A stretch of 56,917 nucleotides of DNA from an uncultured Duncaniella sp. (GCA_910587165.1 CAJUKP010000015.1:1-56917), one strand, 5' to 3'; positions 42,759-52,398 are shown, numbered from the stretch's first letter. Notes: generated by a model from the sequence alone, not told the origin. Made by a program: numbers and translations.

Positions 42759-43334
42759 TCAGTCCTGATATAGGTCTATGTTAATATCAAATGGTGAGTC
42801 GAAATTCTCAAGGAGGGGATGGCGTGTGTCCTTATCGCTCAGGATGGCTTCGTCGGGCGATATGAGCCAGTCTATGCCGAGTGATGTGTCGGCTATTGAG
42901 ATGCCGCCGTCGGCCTGGGGCGCATAGTAGTTGTCGCATTTGTATTGGAATACAGCCACGTCTGACAGCACTGCAAATCCGTGGGCGAAACCACGTGGCA
43001 CGAAGAGCTGGCGGTGGTTATCGGCGCTTAGCTCCACGGCGACATGGCGTCCGTAGGTGGGGGATCCTTTGCGTATGTCGACAGCCACATCGACCACACA
43101 TCCTTGCACGCATCTCACAAGTTTGCTCTGTGTGAAAGGCGGGAGCTGGAAGTGGAGTCCGCGCATCACACCGCGGACCGACATGGATTCGTTGTCCTGC
43201 ACGAATCTTACCGGGCGTACCTTCCGGTCAAATTCTTTCTGCGAGAAGCTTTCGAAGAAATAACCCCGTGCATCCCTGAATATGCGTGGTTCGATGATCA
43301 CGACACCGTCTATGTCTGTGCGGATTACGTCCAT
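42759..43334 (-). CDS. rfbC: dTDP-4-dehydrorhamnose 3,5-epimerase
   Basis: RfbC (RmlC) epimerises dTDP-4-keto-6-deoxyglucose on the way to dTDP-L-rhamnose. The ATG at 43334 gives 191 residues, MDVIRTDIDGVVIIEPRIF, the usual length. Key blocks are DARGYFFESFSQKEF, RGVMRGLHFQLPPFTQSKLV with the catalytic His, VVDVAVDIRKGSPTYG, and FVPRGFAHGFAVLSD. The other rhamnose genes (rfbA, B, D) are not in the window, so it stands alone with prfC. It may feed the exopolysaccharide made at 3040-8594, but that is only a possibility. Confidence 0.97.
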   Translation of the reverse strand: MDVIRTDIDGVVIIEPRIFRDARGYFFESFSQKEFDRKVRPVRFVQDNESMSVRGVMRGLHFQLPPFTQSKLVRCVQGCVVDVAVDIRKGSPTYGRHVAVELSADNHRQLFVPRGFAHGFAVLSDVAVFQYKCDNYYAPQADGGISIADTSLGIDWLISPDEAILSDKDTRHPLLENFDSPFDINIDLYQD

Positions 43335-43351
43335 TGCCTTGAAAATTTTTG

Positions 43352-43359
43352 CAAAGGTA
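43352..43359 (-). promoter_or_regulatory. -7 box of rfbC-prfC
   Basis: The minus strand reads TACCTTTG (43359-43352), an exact match 17 nt before the rfbC ATG. No TTG lies at the usual -33 distance. It follows directly on the terminator of the upstream secreted-protein gene, and it excludes the longer rfbC frame to 43376. Confidence 0.6.
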
Positions 43360-43365
43360 GCAAAA

Positions 43366-43399
43366 AATCCCGACATATCAGAGTGATAATGCCGGGATT
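43366..43399 (-). terminator. Terminator of the secreted Fn3-type protein gene
   Basis: The minus strand has AATCCCG (43399-43393), a 20-nt loop, and CGGGATT (43372-43366), followed by a T run. It lies 25 bp past the stop. Confidence 0.7.
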
Positions 43400-43424
43400 G
43401 GATGTATGTGCCGGGGATAGAATC

Positions 43425-45671
43425 CTATCTCACCATGATCTTTGTTGTCTTACCGCCTGAAGAGATGAGGTAGATGCCCGGGGTGAGGGTGGAGATGCGG
43501 TCGCGGGTGACATTGCGGGCCACTGTGACACCCGAGGGGGTGTGGATGCTGACGCGGTCGCTGCTGTCGGTACCGACAGTGACGATGGCTGACGATCCTG
43601 CCGTGATCTGCACATTGTCGATGGCAGCCTCTCCGGAGTTACGGCACAGGAAGCTCCAACGTATCATTGAGGTGGTTCCGGCATAGTCAGCAAGGTCTGT
43701 TGTCACCACACCGTCAGCAGATGCAGCGAGATTCTTTAATTCATACCAGTTGGTTCCATTGTCAGGAGATGCCATGAGCAGGAACTGAGCGGATCCGGTC
43801 GGTCCCATCTTGTCATCGGCATAGGAACAGTTGAAGCTGAGTGTGGCGCCTTCGGCCGGAATAACCACAGGTGGAGTGGTCAAGTGTGTCTCGAGTTTGT
43901 TCATGCCTGCTGCAATGCCGCTCACGGAGGCGAATCCACCGTCGAAACCGTCGGCTGACGGGAGTTTGATGTCAAACCAGTTGTCGAAACGCCATGCATA
44001 CATATCCTTGATGCTCATGCGGGGATCGACAAGGCTGACTTCCCAGTCGGAGGGAAGATGACCGTTGTCAAAAGTTTCTCCGAACGGGAGGACATACGTC
44101 GCCGTAGTGCCGGTGCCGGCTTTCACAGTGGCAGGGAGTGAGATCTCTCCGTCTCCATATACAGCATGGACGTGATAGGTGTACACGCCCTCAGGTGCGT
44201 TCGCGTCGGTAAAGAATAAGTCTCTGAGGCCCGAGGCGATTTTCAGATCACCGCGATATATGTCATACGCGGGTACGGTGCTGGCGAGCGAGGGGTGGCT
44301 CCATGTCAGGATGTTGTCGGCACCGGATCGGGAGAGACGCAGATTCTCGGCGGTGTAGACAGTGCCTGCCGCAGCCGAGGCGTACACACGTCCCGAAGTG
44401 CCTTCCGGATAGTCATATACGGCTTCGATGGCAAAATTGTAGAGACCTTTGTAGAGTCCGGTCTGGCCTAACGACAGGTCGTTGGGATCATCAATCCATC
44501 CGATTGATTTGTCGTTGAGATATACATTGTAGTGAGAAGGTTTGAGGTTCCCTTCGGGGGCTTCCCAGCTCACGCTCACGGTATAGCGGTCGTTGCCAAG
44601 GTTCTCGACATACGCGATGGGGTTGCGTGGCATCGGGAATTCGGGATTGACAATGTCTACCTCAGTGGATGCAAAGGGATATTCGCGGTCCTCAGCCTCG
44701 TTCCAGGCCATCACACGGTATTCCCATCGTCCGGCATCCTTTCTGGTATAGTCGGTGAAGTTTCTTGCCTTGATATAGTCACCGACCAGAATGTCGCCTG
44801 CATAGATGCGGAAGGTCGTGAGACCGTTGTTGAGCCATTCGGCACGGGGAGCGCGGCGTGCCTGTGCGGCGTCCGACGGTGTGAATGTGCGGTGGGTCGC
44901 AATACTGCCGGCCGGCATACCGGTGAGATCGGCGAGATCTCTGGCTTTGATGCGGAGCGGGGTGGCTGCTTTTTCCTCGGCTGAAAGGAATTGCACGTCA
45001 TCCACGATCCATAGATAGAACAGGCTGAGATTTTCAGCGCTGACAGCGTTGAAGGCGATGCGGGTATCCGCATCGGTCGGTTCGCCCAGGAATATGGACG
45101 CCTGCTGCAAACCCTCGACACGTCCGATGTCCCATCTTCCGTCCCATAGCTCGGTCCAGGTGGCGCCTTTGTCGCGGCTTATGTGGACATAGTAGTGGTC
45201 CGGGAAATCACGGAATCCACCGTCCTCAAGCAGCTGAGGGTGGAGGAAATACCAGAAATCCATATACACGGCGCCCACGCCGGGGTTGAGAATAAGCCAT
45301 TCATCCTGATGGTTGAGAGTTGAATCGGCCTTGTCATCAAAGCCCATCGGGAGCATTACGACACGGGTGCCGTCGTGGGCAAATGTCTCGTCGGAGCCAT
45401 TGAAGTCATATATTGTCCATGTGAGTTCCGGATCCGTATTGGTGGCCTTGACCGAACATCCCTCGGGGAGTGTGTCTGATTCAAATCCGAAGGTGGCCGT
45501 GGGGCTACCGGCGTTGCCCCATTCCCATGAAAGATCCACTATGCCGTTGACGCTGTTGGCATTCAGTCCGGTAGGTGCGCAAGGTGTGAATGCATCTGCC
45601 TGCAATGCCGCCATGAGGGCGCAGAAAGATGTCAGTGCACTGAGTCTTGAAAATCTGCTGATGCTGAACAT
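43425..45671 (-). CDS. Large secreted protein, choice-of-anchor-J and Fn3, Por tail
   Basis: The 748-residue protein has a signal peptide (about 1-27, ending LQADA). A short Fn3-like part precedes a choice-of-anchor-J/MAM-like domain (about 60-230, VYMDFWYFLHPQLLEDGG, then YYVHISRDKGATWTELWDG). Repeated Fn3-like segments follow (DRYTVSVSWEAPEGNLKPSH, DNILTWSHPSLASTVPAYDI) and a second anchor-J domain (about 520-670, SDWEVSLVDPRMSIKDMYAW). A C-terminal tail ISTLTPGIYLISSGGKTTKI ends in MVR. The tail is the type A sorting signal of type IX-secreted proteins, which points to surface display or release. No catalytic domain is evident. It may be an adhesin or glycan-binding protein (inference). 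Confidence 0.85.
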   Translation of the reverse strand: MFSISRFSRLSALTSFCALMAALQADAFTPCAPTGLNANSVNGIVDLSWEWGNAGSPTATFGFESDTLPEGCSVKATNTDPELTWTIYDFNGSDETFAHDGTRVVMLPMGFDDKADSTLNHQDEWLILNPGVGAVYMDFWYFLHPQLLEDGGFRDFPDHYYVHISRDKGATWTELWDGRWDIGRVEGLQQASIFLGEPTDADTRIAFNAVSAENLSLFYLWIVDDVQFLSAEEKAATPLRIKARDLADLTGMPAGSIATHRTFTPSDAAQARRAPRAEWLNNGLTTFRIYAGDILVGDYIKARNFTDYTRKDAGRWEYRVMAWNEAEDREYPFASTEVDIVNPEFPMPRNPIAYVENLGNDRYTVSVSWEAPEGNLKPSHYNVYLNDKSIGWIDDPNDLSLGQTGLYKGLYNFAIEAVYDYPEGTSGRVYASAAAGTVYTAENLRLSRSGADNILTWSHPSLASTVPAYDIYRGDLKIASGLRDLFFTDANAPEGVYTYHVHAVYGDGEISLPATVKAGTGTTATYVLPFGETFDNGHLPSDWEVSLVDPRMSIKDMYAWRFDNWFDIKLPSADGFDGGFASVSGIAAGMNKLETHLTTPPVVIPAEGATLSFNCSYADDKMGPTGSAQFLLMASPDNGTNWYELKNLAASADGVVTTDLADYAGTTSMIRWSFLCRNSGEAAIDNVQITAGSSAIVTVGTDSSDRVSIHTPSGVTVARNVTRDRISTLTPGIYLISSGGKTTKIMVR

Positions 45672-45711
45672 AAGTTTTTTATGTGATGGATAAGTTTGTT
45701 GAAAAAGTTCA

Positions 45712-45719
45712 CAAATGTA
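45712..45719 (-). promoter_or_regulatory. -7 box of the secreted Fn3-type protein gene
   Basis: The minus strand reads TACATTTG (45719-45712), an exact TAnnTTTG match 40 nt before the ATG at 45671. A TTG at the expected spacing is lacking. Confidence 0.5.
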
Positions 45720-45786
45720 GTCAATTTTCTTAATAATTGTATATAAAACGAGGAAAAAGTTAGGAAAGGTTAGGAAAATAAAAAAA

Positions 45787-46233
45787 GGTAGCAGGACTAT
45801 AAGCCGGGTTATGTCGTCGCGGGACTTCTCGTCAGGCGCCCTCGCAATGAGGGGACAGACAGGTTGCCGCGGCGGTCGCAGTCATTTATCTAAGTGGTGC
45901 CTCGCCAAGCTTCGGCACTCGAGCAGCCTACCCCCCGGAAATGGACGAGCAGCCCATCGGGCGGTGTCAGCGTGATGCAGACTTTCCACCCACTCCGGTA
46001 TACATGGCCTTGCAACCCATAAGACGTGCGGCACACTGTGTCGCCACAATGCCCGGTGGGCTCTTACCCCACCTTTTCACCATCACCACCGCGCATGGCG
46101 CGGGGCTGTCATTCTCTGTCACGTTACTCTGCCGTCACCGACAGCTCCCAGTTAAAGAGTATGGTGCTCTGTGTTGCCCGGACTTTCCTCTTGCCGCTCA
46201 AGGTCGGCAAGCGACACGACCGTCCTGCTACCT
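45787..46233 (-). ncRNA. rnpB: RNase P RNA
   Basis: This is the catalytic RNA that matures tRNA 5' ends. On the minus strand it starts near AGGTAGCAGGAC (46233-46222), which pairs with GTCCTGCTACCT (45797-45786) as helix P1. The conserved GAGGAAAGTCCGGGC follows near 46195-46181. Near the 3' end, the plus strand reads TAAGCCGGGTTATGTCG (from about 45799), the complement of the usual ACAGAACCCGGCTTA box with one change. Its length of about 447 nt is somewhat above the usual bacterial size. The T run past 45786 serves as terminator. TAATTTTG (46247-46240, minus) is the -7 box. Ends are good to a few bases. Confidence 0.93.
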
Positions 46234-46292
46234 ATTCTGCAAAATTACGGAATTTTTTTGGAAACGCACTTATTTTGTTGTATTTTTACATC

Positions 46293-48767
46293 ATGTTATT
46301 TGCCGAAGTGCTTCTCCCGGTCCCGATCATGGGAAGTTTCACCTACCGTGTGCCTGCCGAAATGGAGGGCTCGTTGCAGGTGGGTCATCGTGTCATCGTG
46401 CCATTCGGCCGCCGCAAGTCCTATACGGGAATAGTATCAGCCCTGACTCCGATCGAGCCCAAGGGGTATGAAATAAAGGAGATAGCCATGAAAATCGACG
46501 ACTCGCCCATCGTGCGTCATCCCCAGATGAAGTTCTGGCAGTGGGTGGCCGATTACTATCTGTGTACCCCCGGAGATGTGATGAAAGCCGCGGTGCCCGC
46601 CGGACTCAAGATCGAGAGCGAGACATTCATCTCTCCTGTGGCCGGATGGGAGGAGGATGCGGCTGACCGCCTGTCGGTGCGTGAGACAGCTCTTCTCGAG
46701 GCTTTGCTCGCGACCGGCGAACGTAAGGTCACACTCGACAGTCTCGGGAGGAAAACCGGATTGACCACGGTCGGGCCGGCGGTAAACTCGCTTCTGGCAC
46801 GTGGAGCGGTGATGATCTCTGAGAATCTTGTCGAGAGATACCATCCGCGCACGGAAGTGTATGTGTCTATTGCCGCTGACAGAGGAGACAGTGCCCGCCT
46901 GCACGAGATGTTTGACTCAGTCAGGAAGGGTTCCCGTCAGGAGGCGGCGCTTCTGACTCTGATAGAGCTGTCAGGTTTCATGCGTCAGGCTCTTGAGAAG
47001 CCTTTGGAGGTGACACGCAGCCGGCTGATGGAGCGGTCAGGTGTCACATCGACTGTGGTGGCGGCCATGGCTAAGAAAGGTCTGGTCAATATATATAAGA
47101 AGGTGGTGGGACGGTTCAGCTTCACCGGAACGGTGACAGGCGAACTGCCCGCCCTGACCGATGCACAGAAGGAGGCGCTTGATGCGATACACAAGTCTTG
47201 GCTCTCCAATGCCATCACGTTGCTTCATGGTGTAACCTCGAGCGGAAAGACCGAGCTGTATATACATCTTATAGACTATGTGATGCGTGGCGGGAGGCAG
47301 GTGCTCTTCCTTGTGCCGGAGATTGCGCTGACCACACAGCTGACCGGAAGGTTGCAGCGTGTGTTCGGCGATAAGGTGGTCGTGTACCACTCCAAGTTTT
47401 CCGACAGTGAGAGAGTGGAGACATGGCGGAGATTGCTCGCATCGGGAGAGCCGTGTGTGGTGATCGGTGCGAGGTCGAGCGTGTTTCTCCCGTTTTCATC
47501 TATCGGACTCGTGATAGTGGATGAGGAGCATGAACCGGCTTACAAGCAACAGGATCCGGCTCCGCGTTACAATGCGCGCGATGCAGCCATAGTGCTTGCC
47601 TCGATGCACGGGGCCAAGACGTTGCTCGGAAGTGCGACACCTTCGGTCGAGACATATTGGAAGGCCCTGTCCGGTAGATTCGGACTTGTCGAGCTGACCC
47701 AACGTTTCGGAGGGATGTCGCTGCCGCGGATGGAGCTTGTTGACATGACCGAGGCGCGTAAGAAAGGGGAGGTGACCGGGATATTCTCGTCAGTCACGAG
47801 ACGCACCATAGATGCCGCTCTCGCGGAAGGCCATCAGGCCATTATCTTCCTGAACAGGCGCGGATATGCACCTGTAGCCAGGTGCAAGCAGTGTGGTTAT
47901 GTGCCAAAATGCGACAAATGTGATGTGTCGCTCACGTATCACCGCCGTTTCGACAAACTTGTGTGCCATTATTGCGGCACTCCCTATCCGGTGCCGGAAG
48001 TCTGTCCCGCCTGCAAGGAGCCGGGCATAGAGGTGCTGGGCTACGGCACTGAACGGATAGAGGAGGAGGTGGAAGGTTTTTTCCCTGACGCCACCATGCT
48101 GAGGATGGATCTTGACACAACCCGCAGCAAGGATGGATATGACCGTATCATTGATGACTTCTCGGCCGGAAAGGCACAGATTCTTGTGGGTACACAGATG
48201 GTGACCAAAGGTCTTGATTTTGCAAATGTGACTGTGGTGAGTGTCGCCAATGCCGATGCGATAATCAATTTTCCCGATTTCCGTTCGTCGGAGCGGGCGT
48301 TCAATATGCTTGAACAGGTGGCCGGACGGGCCGGACGCAAGAATGGCGAGGGGCTTGTGACGGTGCAGACATATTCACCCTCACATCCGCTCTTCAGATT
48401 TCTGCTTGCCCATGATTACCGTGGATTCTACGGGCATGAGATAGCGGAGCGCGAGCGGTATTGCTATCCCCCGTTCGTGAGGGTGATCTACATCTACATC
48501 AAACATAAGGATCCGTCGAGGGTGGGAGTAGTGGCCGGTGAGCTTGCCTCGAGACTCAGACAGCTTCTCGGAAACAGGGTGAACGGGCCGGAGGAGCCTT
48601 CGGTGGCCCGGGTGCAGACATTCTACATAAGGCGTATAATGCTGAAAATCGAGACAAACGCCTCGATTTCCAAAGTGAAGGATCTGCTCCGTAATGTCAG
48701 GATCGAATTGACCAACAGCGGGAAACTGTCAGGTGCCACGGTCTATTGTGACGTCGATCCAGTGTAG
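46293..48767 (+). CDS. priA: Primosomal replication restart helicase PriA
   Basis: PriA recognises stalled forks and reloads the replisome. The ATG at 46293 gives 824 residues, MLFAEVLLPVPIMGSFTYRV, the normal start of the 3'-DNA-binding domain; upstream codons in frame lie within rnpB. Helicase motifs are GVTSSGKTELY (Walker A, about 312), IVDEEHEPAYKQQDPAPRYN (DEEH box, about 407), LLGSATPS, and the late QMVTKGLDF with QVAGRAGR. The zinc-binding Cys cluster is CKQCGYVPKCDKC followed by CHYCGTPYPVPEVCPACKEP (about 530-575). The 3' end overlaps the convergent vanZ-like gene by 39 bp. Confidence 0.98.
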   Translation: MLFAEVLLPVPIMGSFTYRVPAEMEGSLQVGHRVIVPFGRRKSYTGIVSALTPIEPKGYEIKEIAMKIDDSPIVRHPQMKFWQWVADYYLCTPGDVMKAAVPAGLKIESETFISPVAGWEEDAADRLSVRETALLEALLATGERKVTLDSLGRKTGLTTVGPAVNSLLARGAVMISENLVERYHPRTEVYVSIAADRGDSARLHEMFDSVRKGSRQEAALLTLIELSGFMRQALEKPLEVTRSRLMERSGVTSTVVAAMAKKGLVNIYKKVVGRFSFTGTVTGELPALTDAQKEALDAIHKSWLSNAITLLHGVTSSGKTELYIHLIDYVMRGGRQVLFLVPEIALTTQLTGRLQRVFGDKVVVYHSKFSDSERVETWRRLLASGEPCVVIGARSSVFLPFSSIGLVIVDEEHEPAYKQQDPAPRYNARDAAIVLASMHGAKTLLGSATPSVETYWKALSGRFGLVELTQRFGGMSLPRMELVDMTEARKKGEVTGIFSSVTRRTIDAALAEGHQAIIFLNRRGYAPVARCKQCGYVPKCDKCDVSLTYHRRFDKLVCHYCGTPYPVPEVCPACKEPGIEVLGYGTERIEEEVEGFFPDATMLRMDLDTTRSKDGYDRIIDDFSAGKAQILVGTQMVTKGLDFANVTVVSVANADAIINFPDFRSSERAFNMLEQVAGRAGRKNGEGLVTVQTYSPSHPLFRFLLAHDYRGFYGHEIAERERYCYPPFVRVIYIYIKHKDPSRVGVVAGELASRLRQLLGNRVNGPEEPSVARVQTFYIRRIMLKIETNASISKVKDLLRNVRIELTNSGKLSGATVYCDVDPV

Positions 48768-49133
48768 GGCCCGGCATATCGGAACCGCCATGAATGCTCC
48801 GGCGGTGTTGGCCAGCGCATCGTAGATGTCGTTGCCGGTACGTCCGAGCTGCATGGCTGACTGCAGCCATTCGACGAGTGCTCCGAACGCCGCGCAGCAC
48901 AGAGCGGTCATGAGTGCCCCGCGCATATTCAGAGGTCTGTCCCATCGCCAGCGGTCGAAAATGAAAGTTCCGGTGAGTCCGCCGAACATCATGAAGTGGG
49001 CTATCTTGTCGGCTCCGGGGAAAAGAGGAATCTCCTCCTCCCCGAAAGGTTGGGGGAGGAGGGTGAGATAAAGAATGAGGACGATCACCGCCAGCGTGGG
49101 CTGGTAGGCCGGTATCTCTCTCAGACGCATCAT
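48729..49133 (-). CDS. VanZ-like membrane protein
   Basis: The 134-residue protein has about four hydrophobic helices (LAVIVLILYLTLLPQPFG, a middle ADKIAHFMMFGGLTGTFIF, ALMTALCCAAFGALVEWLQS, DALANTAGAFMAVPICRALH). It carries the VanZ-like motifs DKIAHFMMFG and EWLQSAMQLGRTGNDIYDAL. The family is named for a teicoplanin-resistance protein, but most members, as probably here, are unlinked to resistance. It shares 39 bp of 3' end with priA and lies 9 bp past the DUF3332 gene, so it may be the last gene of that unit. Confidence 0.88.
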   Translation of the reverse strand: MMRLREIPAYQPTLAVIVLILYLTLLPQPFGEEEIPLFPGADKIAHFMMFGGLTGTFIFDRWRWDRPLNMRGALMTALCCAAFGALVEWLQSAMQLGRTGNDIYDALANTAGAFMAVPICRALHWIDVTIDRGT

Positions 49134-49142
49134 ACTATCTTT

Positions 49143-49694
49143 TTATCTTGCAGCCCAGAGTTCGGCGCTGTTGGCGGCGGCACGGTAGGCGAGGAGTCCG
49201 TCGTCAGACAGTTCCACCTTCATCATCTTTCCGTCTGTTCCGGGCATGAGCACATGGGTGTCATCGACGAATGTCATGAAGTCGATGGCCTCTCCGCCAG
49301 GAATTGCCACAGACCATGTCTGTGAAGCCATATCGAAATCGAGACGCACTTCGGTGCCGTCGTTCTCGGATGTGATTGTGTAGCCCTTGCCGTCACATTC
49401 CACCATGTAGCGGCCATCCTGACCGTCGATCACCTTCTTGCCGGAGGCCATGGGGTTGCTGCCGCTCCAGAACTCGATGGAGTTGATCACAAGCAGGTCG
49501 GCGAGAGCCGATACCTCATAGACAGGGAGGATCCAGAAGCCGATGAACACGAGCTCATTGACCACTTTGCTGCCTACCCCGCGGTTCCAGGATAGAAGCT
49601 TGTTGGTGAGAGCGAAACTGCCGATGCATGATGTGGTGAGCATGGAGCCCGAAAGAAGCAGTGCGATTGCAATGGGTAAATAGTTCTTTTTCAT
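49143..49694 (-). CDS. DUF3332 family lipoprotein
   Basis: The 183-residue product has a lipoprotein signal (about 1-23, LLLSGSMLTTSC) and then the DUF3332 pattern: C-IGSFALTNKLLSWNRGVGSK, a hydrophobic stretch NELVFIGFWILPVYEVSALA, and ADLLVINSIEFWSGSNP. A C-terminal beta domain has DGKGYTITSENDGTEVRLDF. The family is of unknown function and common in Bacteroidales. It starts 14 bp after the mltF stop and is followed 9 bp later by vanZ-like, suggesting one transcript mltF-DUF3332-vanZ. Confidence 0.88.
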   Translation of the reverse strand: MKKNYLPIAIALLLSGSMLTTSCIGSFALTNKLLSWNRGVGSKVVNELVFIGFWILPVYEVSALADLLVINSIEFWSGSNPMASGKKVIDGQDGRYMVECDGKGYTITSENDGTEVRLDFDMASQTWSVAIPGGEAIDFMTFVDDTHVLMPGTDGKMMKVELSDDGLLAYRAAANSAELWAAR

Positions 49695-49708
49695 TGGATT
49701 TCTTTTCG

Positions 49709-51106
49709 TTATGTTTTGGTCTTGGCTTTAGCGTAGTATGAATATATGCGGTTCACGTAGTCGAAGGTCTCACGCCCTCGGGAGTATCCGAATTTCACCA
49801 CCGGATCCTTGTAGTATTTCGGATTGGATTTCCACAGGATTGCTTTCGCCACATTGTTGTCCCATTTTGTTGGATCGAGACCATGTTTTTTGGCGAGTGC
49901 CATGGCATCGCGCACATGACCGAGGCCGGTGTTGTAGGACGCGAGGACAAACTTTTTTCTCTCGCTCTCGTCGGGCACTGAAGGTGTGAGCTGTCTGTCG
50001 AGGTCGCTGAGGAATTTGAGAGCAGTCCCGACAGCCACATCGTTTTTCATCACGGATTTGGCTGATTGTCCGTAGCCACGTGCTGTGCGCGGCATTATCT
50101 GCATCAGTCCGCGGGCTCCGGCCCACGACACGGCGGTGGAATCAAATTTGCTCTCTACGTAGGCTTGTGATGCCAGCAGTTTCCAATCCCATCCGTAATT
50201 GGCGGCATGGGTCTTGAATATATGGTCGAACGGTGACACGCGTCCACCTGCTGCATTGAAACGTCCGTTTCCTGGCTCGGTCTTGCTCATCTCGAAGTAT
50301 CTCTTGAGCAGCATGGCCTGTTCGCTGCGTGGAGAGTCCTGGTTGAGCCACGCGTCAATGCTGTCGCCGAGCCATTTGCGGTCAGGTGCCACCGCCCATC
50401 CCGAACGTTGTTCGAAACTCAGGGGCAGTGTGATGTCAAGGTCGGCGTAGTATGTCTTGTTGATGCGCGCTATATCACTGTCGACTACAGTCAGCGGTAT
50501 GTCGCCGTCGCTCACCATTGCTATGAGATCCTCGGTGATGAGGGTGTCGCGGTTGACGGGATGGATTCTTATGCCTCCTCCGAGCTCTTCGTTGAGGTTG
50601 CGTATGCGCGCTTCATATTTTGAATCGGCCTCTACATACACATCTTTTCCAACGAGATCCGTCACATCTGTTATAAGTTCTTCCTCCCCCTTCCTGGGCT
50701 GCACGAGCACCTGTGTGGTGATGTTCTCAGGCCCGCAGGCCACAACCTTCTCCTTGTATTCGGCGGTCACCGGCACCTCGTAGGCAATCAGGTCCACTTT
50801 TCCGGAATCGAGCAGCTCGATGGCTCTGGATAGTGACGGTGCGATGTCGAATTTCAGCACCATTCCCTTGTCGACAGCCAGAGCGGTGACGAGTTCATAA
50901 TCGTAGCCCATTTCCTGTCCGCGGTATATGAAATATGATTCCGGGCTGTAGAGTGTGGCCACGTGCAATGTGTCGGGCCAGCTGTGGGCTGAGGTGATTT
51001 CTGTCCGTTTTCCGCTCTTTCCCTGCTCGCCGCACGACACCACTGCGAGTGCCGCGATGGCGGGCAAGAGGAAAATGGCGGGTACAAGTGTGAAGATCTT
51101 TTTCAT
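49709..51106 (-). CDS. mltF: MltF-like lytic murein transglycosylase
   Basis: MltF cleaves the glycan strand of peptidoglycan. The 465-residue product has a lipoprotein signal (about 1-25, ALAVVSC). An extracellular solute-binding (SBP_bac_3-like) domain follows (about 45-285, LHVATLYSPESYFIYRGQEM, then GYDYELVTALAVDKG), and a C-terminal SLT domain (about 300-455) with the catalytic Glu in LASQAYVESKFD, SWAGARGLMQIMPRTARGYG, and the late ASYNTGLGHVRDAMAL. This domain order is that of MltF. It is the first gene of the mltF-DUF3332-vanZ run. A 91-bp gap without an exact promoter box separates it from purM. Confidence 0.95.
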   Translation of the reverse strand: MKKIFTLVPAIFLLPAIAALAVVSCGEQGKSGKRTEITSAHSWPDTLHVATLYSPESYFIYRGQEMGYDYELVTALAVDKGMVLKFDIAPSLSRAIELLDSGKVDLIAYEVPVTAEYKEKVVACGPENITTQVLVQPRKGEEELITDVTDLVGKDVYVEADSKYEARIRNLNEELGGGIRIHPVNRDTLITEDLIAMVSDGDIPLTVVDSDIARINKTYYADLDITLPLSFEQRSGWAVAPDRKWLGDSIDAWLNQDSPRSEQAMLLKRYFEMSKTEPGNGRFNAAGGRVSPFDHIFKTHAANYGWDWKLLASQAYVESKFDSTAVSWAGARGLMQIMPRTARGYGQSAKSVMKNDVAVGTALKFLSDLDRQLTPSVPDESERKKFVLASYNTGLGHVRDAMALAKKHGLDPTKWDNNVAKAILWKSNPKYYKDPVVKFGYSRGRETFDYVNRIYSYYAKAKTKT

Positions 51107-51197
51107 CGTGGAGAGAGTTTGTAGAGTTGTGGAAGTCGTTATCAGTGGTCAGGATTGCCGCCCTGAGGAGCGGCAAAGCTGTCGGAGACGAGTGGGA

Positions 51198-52367
51198 TCA
51201 GTATTCAAAAGTCCCGCCTTCGCCGATGATGGTGAGGCGGTTGGAGGGAGCTTCCTCGACCCTGCCCACCACGCGGGCCGGGATTCCGAAGCTTTCGGAG
51301 ATGGCTATGACGCTGTCGGCATCCGAGGGATCGACGTAGATTTCCATACGGTGGCCCATATTGAATACCTTGTACATCTCGCTCCAGGGAGTGCCGCTTT
51401 CGCGACGGATGAGGTCGAAGAGCGGAGGTGTGGGGAAGAGGTTGTCCTTGATCACGTGTTTGTCTTTCACGAAGTGCATCACCTTGGTCTGTGCTCCGCC
51501 GGTGCAGTGGATCATGCCATGGATGGCGGGACGCATCTCGCTGAGAAGCCGTTTGATGACCGGGGCATAGGTGCGTGTGGGCGAGAGCACGAGCTGACCG
51601 GCGGTCAGACCGGTGCCGTCGATGGGGTCGGTGAGAAGTTTTGAGCCGGAGTAGACGAGATCGTCGGGCACGGCGGCATCGAATGTCTCGGGATATTTGC
51701 CGGCGAGATATTTGGCAAACACGTCATGACGGGCCGAGGTGAGTCCGTTGCTGCCCATACCGCCGTTGTATCGGTCCTCGTATGTGGCTTGTCCGAATGA
51801 AGCGAGGCCCACAATGACGTCACCAGCCTTGATGTTGGCATTGTTCACTACGTCGGCGCGTTTCATACGGCAGGTCACGGTGGAGTCAACGATGATGGTA
51901 CGGACGAGATCGCCCACATCTGCAGTTTCTCCGCCGGTTGAGTAGATGCCCACTCCCATGTCACGCAAGGTGGCGAGAAGTTCTTCCGTGCCGTTGATGA
52001 TGGCCGATATTACCTCGCCCGGAATGAGATTCTTGTTGCGGCCGATTGTGGAGGAAACGAGTATGTTGTCGGTGGCACCCACGCAGAGGAGGTCGTCGGT
52101 GTTCATCACGATGGCATCCTGTGCTATACCTTTCCAGACACTCAGGTCGCCGGTCTCGCGCCAGTAGGCGTATGCGAGCGATGACTTGGTGCCGGCTCCG
52201 TCGGCGTGCATTATATTGCACATCTCAGGGTCACCGCCGAGTATGTCGGGTATGATTTTACAGAAGGCCTGTGGATAGAGGCCCTTGTCTACATTCTTGA
52301 TAGCGTTGTGAACGTCCTCTTTCGAAGCTGAGACTCCGCGGAGGTTATAGCGCCTGTCGTCACTCAT
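51198..52367 (-). CDS. purM: Phosphoribosylformylglycinamidine cyclo-ligase
   Basis: PurM closes the imidazole ring (FGAM to AIR, with ATP) in purine synthesis. The ATG at 52367 gives 389 residues, MSDDRRYNLRGVSASKEDVH; a TTG at 52376 is disfavoured. Key blocks are HADGAGTKSSLAYAYWRETG, VMNTDDLLCVGATDNILVSS, STGGETADVGDLVRT, and the late CTGGAQTKVMHFVKDKHVIK and MGHRMEIYVDPSDA. It is about 45 residues longer than the E. coli enzyme, as is usual in Bacteroidetes. It starts 58 bp after the universal stress gene but has its own strong promoter. Confidence 0.96.
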   Translation of the reverse strand: MSDDRRYNLRGVSASKEDVHNAIKNVDKGLYPQAFCKIIPDILGGDPEMCNIMHADGAGTKSSLAYAYWRETGDLSVWKGIAQDAIVMNTDDLLCVGATDNILVSSTIGRNKNLIPGEVISAIINGTEELLATLRDMGVGIYSTGGETADVGDLVRTIIVDSTVTCRMKRADVVNNANIKAGDVIVGLASFGQATYEDRYNGGMGSNGLTSARHDVFAKYLAGKYPETFDAAVPDDLVYSGSKLLTDPIDGTGLTAGQLVLSPTRTYAPVIKRLLSEMRPAIHGMIHCTGGAQTKVMHFVKDKHVIKDNLFPTPPLFDLIRRESGTPWSEMYKVFNMGHRMEIYVDPSDADSVIAISESFGIPARVVGRVEEAPSNRLTIIGEGGTFEY

Positions 52368-52398
52368 AGTTTGCAATGATTTTTTGTTAAAACTGGTG

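Noticed and set aside
46026..46292. N-terminal extension of the PriA frame
   Set aside because: It runs through the 5' part of RNase P RNA; the ATG at 46293 gives the canonical PriA start.
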